A stretch of 64,000 nucleotides of DNA from Cryptomeria japonica. Lineage: Eukaryota; Streptophyta; Pinopsida; Cupressales; Cupressaceae. Made by a program: the position numbers and the translations under genes. Below are positions 48,271-57,029 of the stretch, piece by piece. The notes under the pieces are model-generated. The model had not been told where the DNA came from, ran no database searches, and saw only the letters and a program-made list of their open reading frames with translations. How positions within the stretch are numbered: position 1 is the stretch's first letter; each line of letters opens with the position of its first letter. The stretch is from assembly GCF_030272615.1 (NCBI RefSeq), contig NC_081411.1, positions 160,502,971 to 160,566,970 of the forward strand, in the 5' to 3' direction.

Positions 48271-49404
48271 ATGCATCCACAAGTGGCATTACTAGTCAAA
48301 GCAGAGCTGGAGAAGTTATTGGATGTCGGATTCATACACCCAATTGATTATCCTGAATGGATCTCCAACTTAGTACCTGTCAGTAAACCAGATCGCAGCA
48401 TCAGAATATGTACAGATTTTAGAAACATCAACAAAGCTTGTCCAAAAGATGACTTCCCATTACCAAATATTGACTTGATCATTGATCTCACAGTAGGTCA
48501 CGAAATGTTATCATTAATGGATGGATTTTCTGGTTATAATCAAATCAGGATCGCACCCGAGGATCAACACAAAACATCATTCACTTGTCCTTGGGGAACT
48601 TTTTGTTGGAATGTCATGCCCTTTGGGCTAAAAAATGCAGGTGCTACATATCAAAGAGCAATGACCACTATATTTCATGATCTCATGCACATAACCATGG
48701 AAGATTATGTTGATGATCTCTTGGGTAAATCAATAGATAGAGATACACATTTGGACATACTTTCAGTTGTCTTTGATCGGTTGGAAAAATACAAAGTAAG
48801 ATTAAACCCCAAGAAATGTGTCTTTGGAGTAACCTCCGGGAAGCTCCTAGGATTCATTGTGTCCAAAAGAGGAATCGAAGCCGATCCAGCAAAAGTCAAG
48901 GCTATCTTGGACATGCCACCACCTAGAAATATCAGTCAACTTCGATCCTTACAAGGGAGACTCCAGTCTATACGAAGATTCATAGCACAACTTGCAGATA
49001 AGTGTAATCCTTTCCAGCACCTGCTACATAAAAATATCAAGTTCAAATGGGATGATAACTGTCAACAAGCTTTTCAGATGCTCAAAGATTATCTTTTGAA
49101 TCCACCAATTTTGATACCACCAGTTCCAGATCAGCCTTTACTACTATACATATCAGCTACTCCAATAGCACTGGGGACACTCCTAGCACAACAAATTGCT
49201 GACGGCAAGGAAAAGGTCGTATACTATATTAGTCGCACATTGGTGGGATATGAGCTAAACTACATGCCAATCGAGCCTGCATGCCTTGCTGTGGTCTTTG
49301 CTTCACAAAAATTACGACATTACATGCTCACTCATAAGACTAAGTTGATTGCAAGAATTGATCCATTGAAATACCTTCTCAATAAAGCAACACTTACTGG
49401 GTGA
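48271..49404 (+). pseudogene. Tat-like reverse transcriptase and first RNase H
   Basis: A 377-codon open stretch of the polyprotein. RT blocks are HPQVALLVKAELEKLLDVGF, IRICTDFRNINKACPKDDFP, LSLMDGFSGYNQIRIAPEDQ, and WNVMPFGLKNAGATYQRAM. The catalytic YVDD lies at 48706-48717. The connection SLQGRLQSIRRFIAQLADKC is followed by the first RNase H-like region (about 49030-49400). Its blocks LLLYISATPIALGTLLAQQ and YYISRTLVGYELNY have Ser where a catalytic Asp is usual, as in Tat elements where this domain is a degenerate tether. It ends at TGA 49402. This is the longest intact piece of pol. Confidence 0.95.
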
Positions 49405-50010
49405 CTAGCCAAGTGGGTAATGATCCTTAGTGAATTCGACATCGAGTATGTGGACAGAAAAGCAATAAAAGGAAAAGCTATCGCGGATCAATTAGCAGAT
49501 GCCCCCATGATTGATGATGTTCCTCTAAATTCAGAATTTCCAGATGAATCCATTTTAACAATATCACATATAAGGCCATGGCAACTATACTTTGACGGCT
49601 CATACACACAGCATGGGGCAGGAGCTGGTATCCTCTTCATAACTCCTTAAGGCGACTCTATACCAAAATCATACTGCTTATCATTTCCTTGCACTAACAA
49701 TATAGTGGAATATGAGGCATTAACAACTGGATTACGAATTGCAGTTCAGTGGAAGATCCAGGAACTTCATGTTTTTGGGGATTCTCAACTTGTCATCCGT
49801 CAAGCAACTGATGATTACCAAACAAAAGTTGAAAAATTACTGCCTTACAAGCAAATGGTGGACGATTTGAAACAACATTTCACAAAGATAGATTTTGAGC
49901 AGATACCAAGAGAGCAGAATCGTGCTGCAGATGCCATGGCTACAATTGCTTCACTAATTGATCTACCTCAAAATGAAACCTGCTATGAGTTCTTGGTGGA
50001 CAACCTTTTG
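49405..50010 (+). pseudogene. Tat-like second (archaeal-type) RNase H
   Basis: Same frame. After LAKWVMILSEFDIEYVDRKA comes a second RNase H. WQLYFDGSYTQHGAGAGILF has the first Asp at 49594, NIVEYEALTTGLRIAV has the Glu, and LHVFGDSQLVIRQ has the second Asp. The last block is IPREQNRAADAMATIAS. Having this extra RNase H after the degenerate one is known for the Tat lineage and is the main basis for that assignment. A TAA stop at 49648 is the only TAA in the frame. Confidence 0.9.
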
Positions 50011-51327
50011 GTTCCTTCATATGAGATCACTCCTACTAAAATGATATGCGTTGTTGGTCCCGAATCCCAGTTATATGGTTCCATCTTCACATACCTTCGT
50101 AACAATACCCTACCTCCTGATCTATCAAATAATCAACGCCGCACCTTCATTCGCCAATCCTCTCGATATGTCATTCTAGCTGATATCCTATACCGGCGAG
50201 GTCTAGATGGCACTCTTCTTAGATGTTTAGAAAGCGACGAAGCTCAGATTGCGTTACGTGAAGTGCATGAAGGGATATGTGGTCCACATGCTAGTGGTCC
50301 TACCTTGGCTAAGAAACTCATTAGGACTGGATATTACTGGCCCAATATGGAAAAAGACTCATATCAGTTTGTCAAGAAATATAAGAAATGTCAAATTCAT
50401 GGAGACCTCATACATGCGCTAGCACAAGAACTACAACCACTTGCGTCTCCTTGGCCCTTTTGTCAGTGGGGACTCGATCTCATAGGCAAGATTCACCCTC
50501 CTTCTTCCAATGGTCATAAATTTATTATCACAGCCACAGAGTATTTCACAAAGTGGATTGAAGCCGTGCCTCTCACACAAGTCACTGGAAAATAGATTGC
50601 TCCCTTCATCCTTAACTATATTATATGTTGATATGGTATTCCTGATTCCATTATTACTGATAACGGGGGTCCCTTCAAAAATCAGGATGTTCATGAACTC
50701 TGTGACTGCTTTCATATTTCCCATCGTTTCTCCACACCATATTACCCCCAAGGTAATGGTCAAGCTGAGGCGTCTAATAAAACAATCCTTAAAATCCTCA
50801 AGAAAATAGTTGACAACGCTGGCCGTAATTGGCATATCCAACTCAATCCTGCACTTTGGGCCTACCGCACAAATGTTCACACACCTACAGGAGCTACACC
50901 ATATTCGCTTGTCTATGGCACTGAAGCCATCTTGCCTATTGAGGTCGAGTTACCCTCTTTACGGGTCTCTTTGCAAAACATCATCACTGATGAAGATTAC
51001 AGGGTCTCTCGCTTACAAGAACTAGAACTGCTGGATGAACGGAGACAAACTGCTTTTAATCATCTCAAGGCTTACCAACAATGAATGAGTTGTAGCTACA
51101 ATCACAAGGTCAAGCCTCGCACATTTGAGGTAGGTGACTTGGTTCTCAGAGAAAAACCCAAGAATCAGCAAGACAGAGAGAAGAAGGGCAAGTTCGAACC
51201 AAACTGGCTTGGTCCTTACATCGTTACAGCAGCCTATGGATCGGGGGCATATCAGCTCTCAACTACAGAAGGTGAACCTTTGGAGGATCCTATCAACAGC
51301 ATGCACCTTCGCAGGTTCTACACATAG
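50011..51327 (+). pseudogene. Tat-like integrase
   Basis: This is the C-terminal part of pol. The zinc-binding region (about 50255-50400) shows HEGICGPHASG and GYYWPNMEKD. It then reads KYKKCQIHGD, in which the first Cys of the usual C-x2-C pair is Tyr. The catalytic core has GLDLIGKI (Asp 50476), ITDNGGPFKN (Asp 50659) and GNGQAEASNK (Glu 50767), so the D-D-E triad is intact. The C-terminal module FEVGDLVLREK and FEPNWLGPYIV follows. Stops are at 50593 (TAG), 50629 (TGA) and 51082 (TGA), and the natural end is TAG 51325-51327. It would integrate the cDNA. Confidence 0.93.
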
Positions 51328-53036
51328 TTCTTTGGGATATCCTAATTCAAAAATACAAAAAAATAAAAAAAATTCAAAAATACAAAAAAATTATAAAACA
51401 AAAAAATCGTTACTTGGTGAAAATCTAGCAAACAGCTGCCTTGTGACACAAAAAAATTGAAAAAATCGAAAAAAAAAAGTAAAGAGAAATAATTTCGTCC
51501 AACGGTGAAAACCACTTCGGTGGCGCCCTAGGCAAGTACCATGGTGAAAACTGGGTCACCAGCTCCATGCATAGAGACATTGCTCCTCCCTCCTTCAGGA
51601 TTCACTTTCATCCTTTCACTTTGCACACACTCACAACCAATTCATCCATAATAAACTTACCCATTCCCATCATGGCTTGTTATTGATCTACCCAAGATTG
51701 GTTAGACATTCATAATAAACCTCTCTTTTCACTCCCTTTCCATCCATAATAAGTCAGATCCTATCTATGGCTAAGGCAATTCCTACATCTAGTGATGGGT
51801 GTGGAACTAAGAACATCACATGTTTTGAGGAGTATAGTTTCTTCTAGCTTCCTTCAGTCTATCTGCACACAATCCGCAATAAAGCAACATCTACATTGCC
51901 AGATCCACAATAAAGTTCCATTTTCTCCACAATAAAGTATTAGCTTCATGGATTCAGTCAGTTTTAGATGAGACAATAGCAACAATGAGCTTTAACAAAT
52001 CATATCTTTCAATAGACTCAGACAACATATGGTTTAGTGCTATCTATCCTTTTTGTGAAAGTGAACATTGTGACCGCAATCAAATAAGACTTATACAAGT
52101 GACAAGAGACACTAAAATTGAGGACTACAATGGATGTTGGTGTCGAGTCTTGGTTTTCTTTTGATTTTATCTTTTGGTGACATGTCTTTTAGCTTTTCCA
52201 GGATGTCTCTGACTAGAGATTCTATCTCCAGGATGTCTTTGACTAGAAAGGCGAGGATGGGGTATCGTCACCTATTTGCATTTGCTGTCTGTAGATTGTC
52301 TTTTAGTAATGCTATGACTTGTCCAAGGATATGAGGACACTGTGAGTCTATTGTGAACTGGGGCATTCCTTGTTTGTGACTGTCTTATCTCCATGCAAAC
52401 AGGTACAATGACTTTCTGGGTCGAACATATGCCTCGATTGTCATAACCTACTTGCCATAATAAAGCTCAATGATGATAATGCACAAGAAGCTCATTCACT
52501 TTCATATCTTCTATCTTTCATCCCCCTTTCTTGATTGACTTCCATCGTCCTTGTTGAGTCCGTGTAGCTTGCTATCACATGACTGAGTATAATGACACAC
52601 CAAAAACATTTGCATTTCATGTAGTTGCACCAGCATTACCACATATTAAGCATTTCACACATACATATAGATATCACAACTGCATCACATCCTGCACACA
52701 ACACCTGTTAGCACAATTTACATTTACATTATTATATTCATCTGCATCACATACATTCACATTTGCATCATGCATACACATATAAAACATAAAAGAACAA
52801 AAATATTGCATTGCATCATGTACATATTTGCATCCATATCATAAACATACATCATGAAACATCTCATCACATAGGTACACATGCATATAGCTGCCGCAAA
52901 AATGAATCATCTCATATATATAATCAAAAGTGTCATGATATAATGATGTCAAAAAAATCATATGGCTACAAAATCACCCGCAGGTGTCTACAATACAAAA
53001 ATGGTACAACACTGATACATAGGGAGCCCTCTAAGG
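51328..53036. other. Spacer between convergent pol and PMD genes
   Basis: It opens with an A-rich low-complexity tract (51345-51480). Two small hairpins follow: CCAC-TTCG-GTGG at 51512-51523 and GGTGA...TCACC at 51543-51560. The plus strand then carries six AATAAA hexamers (51650, 51714, 51878, 51909, 51931, 52459) plus one AATAAG, most in the context CCATAATAAA or CACAATAAAG. The last 450 bases (52580-53030) are a CAT/ACA-rich simple tract. This is where the two convergent transcripts would end. Confidence 0.6.
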
Positions 53037-55028
53037 CTATGATGAACTCCCTCCCTCGGAGCTGCCTGGCCTCAATGGAATCTGAGCCCTCGAAGGACCT
53101 GCCCCAGGATCATCTCTCCTGTCCCCTCTATCTGATGGTGGTGGAGGACCCATAACCCCACCACTCGATGCCTGTCTCCTCCGGCTCCCTCCCGTAGCTG
53201 TCGCTGTCTGCGATGGTCTATGGAAGCTCCTCACCCGCTGATCTGCTGGCACGACACCATAATAAAGGTCCCTTCAGTAGGCAATCTCTTCTCCTGCCCG
53301 CAGGACATATGCATAGCCTACTCCTGCATCCTCCGCCGCCTGCCTCCCTGCCCTCAACGCTGTCTCAGCGTCCGTATAGCACTGAATCGCCTGATCTCTC
53401 TCTCGCTCAGTATCCTTGAGCCTTGTCTTGAGTCGGCCTCTCTCCCTCTCCAGATCCTGTATCTCATCTACCTGGCCCTAGCAGATCTCCCTGAGCTCAA
53501 TCAGCTCATCCTCCTCTGGATCCACCCCCTCTGCCTCTACCTGTGGCTCTCCCTCTATGGGTGCCTGCCCCTGTACCTGTATCTGTATTGGTGCCTGAAC
53601 AGGTACCTATCTCTGTACATGCCTAGGTCCCTATACCTATCTCTGTCCCTACTCCTGTGCCTATACTGGCACCTGTCCCTGTACCTGTCCATGTCTCTGT
53701 CCCTGTGCTGTTGGTACCTGTAGGGTCAATCCACCGCGACCCCTCACCACCTGGGCCTGTCCCTCCTGTCCACCCTCCCTCTGAGGTGCCACTATCCTCT
53801 CCCCAACTACTCCCCTCCACCTCTATTGGCCTCTGCCCCCATCACCCCCACCATCATCATCATCATCTCCTCCTCCATCTCCCTCCAGTAGCTCTCCTGG
53901 AACTGTCAATCAGAGGAATGGATGCTCTGCCCAATACGCTGCATACTCTGCATCCATCCCGACATCCTTGATCTCTGGCCACATATCCTAGGGTAGGGGT
54001 ACCATCTCTACCAGCTGTGTCAGCACCTGATCATATGACAATAAAGGCCCAAACTGCGCTTGATCCCTAACTGTATGGGCATACATACCCAAGCCTTGTG
54101 GCATCCTCTGGATCCTGCCATACTACCTGCATACCCTGTCCACCAGCTGTCTCTCTAATATATAGGGCATCTGCCCAATCAAGTACCTACTCCGGAAGGT
54201 GTAGGGCAGCTCCACTGCATCATCCTCCCACTCCTCGCATCCCAGATACGGTTTCTAGATGACTATATCAATGTCATCTATCACTCGCCACCAATGCTCT
54301 AACTTGCCAATCTGCGGCTGTGAGGTGATCATGTCATATAAATGAACAAAACTACGTCCATGACCTCTACCCCTGAAGTGTATCGGTCACATAATAGGTA
54401 GATGCTCATATGCCCAAACCTGCAGTAGCGTCACCCCGCAGCCCAATCCCACTGACGCATGGTATACAAACTGGTGAAGCTCATAATATAAGTGGGCTAG
54501 CACACATGGTCCCCAAGCATATCTAGTGTGCTGCATCACCAGTGTCTCCAGTGCTCTACTCCAGCCCACTACCAACCCTCGTGTCGCCCTGTCTGGACAC
54601 AGGAACCCACTGATAGCTCCTCCAATCACAGCTGGCAATGCTAAACCTATGGCTATCATGGTGTCCCATGCCACATGTCCTGCCCTCATCTCTAATCTAG
54701 GATCCTGAAACACCCATCTCAATGCCTCCCTATCTCCATCATGATCATATGGAATCAAATCTCCATCAATCGATATCCACAGTATCCTGTAGACATCCTC
54801 TAGGGTGACTGTCATCTCACCCATCGGCAAATGAAAAGTGCACGTCTCTGAGTGCCATCTCTCTGCAAGCGCAGTCAGCAAACCCATGTTTTCCCGAAAC
54901 TCAGGCACATATAGTACATGTCTCAAGCCCATCTCCTCGATGGCAGCTCGCTCCTCAGCTGTCAACTCAAGTCGCAATCTCTGAGTCAACGGGAATCTCT
55001 CCCATGACTCCAACATAGGCAAATACTC
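53037..55028 (-). pseudogene. Antisense PMD protein gene, exon 2
   Basis: A 664-codon exon on the minus strand in one unshifted frame from the acceptor ctgcag (ending 55029) to TAG 53039-53037. Its first 210 codons are a plant mobile domain (PF10536, aminotransferase-like). Signature pieces are LRLELTAEERAAIEEMGL, LTALAERWHSETCTFHLPMG, and MTVTLEDVYRILWISIDGD. The middle is acidic and Gly-rich, then comes a Gln/Pro/Val repeat (53560-53780) and a coiled coil (53500-53400, DELIELREI and LERERGRLKTRLKDTERERD). The C-terminus is Arg/Ser/Pro-rich. Thirteen in-frame stops are present: TGA at 54389, 53912 and 53276; TAG at 54257, 54125, 53990, 53825, 53663, 53651, 53639, 53633, 53609 and 53480. Host PMD proteins act in silencing; the role in elements is unknown. 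Confidence 0.9.
53560..53780 (-). repeat. Coding minisatellite in PMD exon 2
   Basis: On the minus strand, units of CAGGTACAGGGACAG type are repeated with variation and encode alternating Gln, Val, Gly and Pro. Five of the thirteen stops (53663 to 53609) fall in this tract, where each is a CAG-like codon changed to TAG. Confidence 0.7.
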
Positions 55029-55792
55029 CTGCAGTCAAACAAATCAATTGTGTCAGTCATAGTGGCATTCACTGTTCATCACAAAATGCTACTTTTTATC
55101 TAAATGCATATGGTTATCTATCCTAGTGACACTCACTGTTCATCACAAAGTGTTGCTTCTATCCTAGTAGTAATCCCTGTTCATCACAAAGTACTACGTG
55201 TGTGACACTCACTGTTCATCACAAAGTGTTGCTCACTTTTGCACTCCCTGTTCATCACAAAGTACTCTATCTTGGTGCTCACTGTTCATCACAAAGTGCC
55301 TTGATCTATCCTAGTCTTCCTAGAGGACCTGTTTGGGTGTATCCTCTCAGTAGCTTATCCAATCGACAGCGTATGTTCATCACAGAACTGTCGATTTGAC
55401 CTAGAAGATAAACCTTGCATTTTCGGACATAAACGCGCTTTTAACTCACAAACGTGCCTATAGACTGCACAAGTGCACCTAAATAGCACAGACACGCCTG
55501 TATGACATAAACGTGCCTATATTATGCATAAACGTGACTTGGCGACATAAATGCCCCTGCATGACGTAGATGCGCCTGCATTTGACATAGACGCGGTTTC
55601 AGACACAAACATGCCTGACACTGACACAGACGCGCCTGGCGAACACAGACGCGCCTGACACCGACGCAGACGCGGTTACACAGTTTTGGACTTTTTTGTA
55701 CCATATTCCTAAGCGCATTTATTGCTCTAACTAGCATGCATTAATGACAAAAGTAAATGCGTCAAAGTACGAGGAGGTTTGGTGGTACTTAC
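55029..55792 (-). other. Intron of the antisense PMD gene
   Basis: Predicted 764-bp phase-0 intron. The donor is CCG|GTAAGTACC and the acceptor TTTGACTGCAG|GAG, both canonical. Without it, exon 1 could not join the open PMD frame. It holds two minisatellites: a GCGTCTGTGT-type array on the minus strand (about 55430-55680) and seven copies of CTGTTCATCACAAAGT as read on the plus strand (about 55070-55390). Confidence 0.8.
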
Positions 55793-55858
55793 CGGCTCTC
55801 CTGCCTCTACTGGTCTCTGAAATCGTCGAACGCGGTCGAATCTGTGCACGAAAGCCAT
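55793..55858 (-). pseudogene. Antisense PMD gene, exon 1
   Basis: 22 codons from ATG (55858-55856) to CCG, directly followed by a consensus donor. The peptide is Arg-rich (MAFVHRFDRVRRFQRPVE). The intron is phase 0 and exon 2 resumes with Glu-Tyr-Leu. This exon would be missed by ORF scanning, and it is supported by a comparable short first exon in the related element at 63104. Confidence 0.75.
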
Positions 55859-55950
55859 CGCTGCTGACTGCTGCTGCTCTTTTCTCACTCTGCACTTTGA
55901 TCTCGTGAAGGTGTAGATGACAATGAGGATGTCTTTTGCCCGTGGTCTAT

Positions 55951-55956
55951 CTTATA
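55951..55956 (-). promoter_or_regulatory. Candidate TATA box of the antisense PMD gene
   Basis: On the minus strand, TATAAG within ggctataagatag lies about 95 bases upstream of the PMD ATG. The related element at the right edge has TATATATG at a similar distance (about 100 bases) from its first ATG. Confidence 0.45.
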
Positions 55957-56183
55957 GCCTACCCTAGCCTTAGCCTTCATTTTTCGAGTCAATCTTCTTC
56001 ATCCCGTGAATTTGTCACTTTATTCGGACAGTCCATTCTAGCCTTTCTTTCTTATCGAGAGATTGTCTGCAATCTTTTCAGACATTTTCATCCAATCTCT
56101 TGAGGGGGCATATCATTCCCATACTGGGGCAACTCTGTATCAGTTCATCTTATCTTCTTTGAAACAACGTAACAAGCCGCATT

Positions 56184-56202
56184 GTCTCAAAGAGGGGTAA
56201 AA
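56184..56202 (+). promoter_or_regulatory. Tat-like polypurine tract
   Basis: gtctcaaagaggggtaaaa ends exactly at the 3' LTR. The other Tat-like element has tctcaaagaggggcaaa in the same place on its strand. Confidence 0.85.
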
Positions 56203-56982
56203 TGTAGACACTCAAAATTGTCATGTTTAATTAAATAAATATTTTATTTATTTAATTATCTAAGCCTAATTCTTCTATTAATTAAATAAATCTTTATTTA
56301 TTTAATTAATTCATTTATCCTCTTCTAGCCTTATTTCTCATTTAAATAAATACATTTATTTATTTAAATTATCCTTTTCCTAAATTAAATAAATATTTAT
56401 TTATTTAATTATCCCACTTCTTCTATTAATTAAATAAATCTTTATTTATTTAATTAATTCATTATCTTTTTCTACACATGACACATGTCATTCATCTCTT
56501 AATTCCTACACTACCTACCTCTTTCATTATTTTATTATTTCTTCTACCTACCCTCTAATCCTAGCTGACCTCTCTTTTTACACCTCTCAATCTTATCCCT
56601 CCATTTCATATTGTGTCTTCTATTTAAGGAGATGCTTCCTTCATTATCAAACCCTAATCACTATTCATGCTACCCTAATGATCATTTTGGCTACACTACG
56701 ATCCTACTTGCAACCACATTCCGTTCTTTGTTGAGCTCTTGTGCACATAAAAATCTGAGAGCAAATATATCAAGCAAGATCAATGGAGATAGGAAGAATG
56801 GAGATTCAAAACCCTATTGGACATGTGATGGTATAATCTTTGTGATTTTGTTTTATTTACATTGTCTTAGGTAATCTTCATATGTTATGGTGGATCTTTG
56901 TTGTTGTTAGGCTAGGGTTTGGTGGTTGAATTCATTTAGCCTTTCAATCTTGTTATTATTGTATCCATTTTCACCATGAACA
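56203..56982 (+). repeat. Tat-like element 3' LTR
   Basis: 780 bp, TGTAGACACTC to CACCATGAACA, followed by the target duplication ATTGG. It differs from the 5' LTR at five positions. Confidence 0.95.
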
Positions 56983-57029
56983 ATTGGCATTGCCCATTTG
57001 TCAAATTTTGATACTGTCGCATTGGTAAC

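Larger units (their letters stand above)
40812..56982 (+). mobile_element. Complete Tat-like Ty3/gypsy retrotransposon with antisense PMD gene
   Basis: A 16,171-bp insertion flanked by the perfect target duplication ATTGG (40807-40811 and 56983-56987). The two 780-bp LTRs differ at only five positions. The plus strand carries a primer-binding site, a 2.2-kb leader, a single-frame gag-pol, a polypurine tract and the 3' LTR. The minus strand carries a spliced plant-mobile-domain gene between pol and the 3' LTR. Two RNase H domains in pol, a G-patch-like spacer and an extra antisense ORF point to the Tat lineage. All frames carry in-frame stops, so the copy is not autonomous as it stands. Confidence 0.95.

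Noticed and set aside
43816-51327. In-frame stops as programmed readthrough sites
   Set aside because: There are 13 of them, of all three types, scattered inside folded domains. Readthrough normally uses one stop at a domain border. Decay is the simpler reading.
53220-53723. 167-codon plus-strand ORF rich in Leu, Ser and Tyr
   Set aside because: It is the antisense shadow of the repeat-rich PMD exon 2, with biased composition from the minisatellite.
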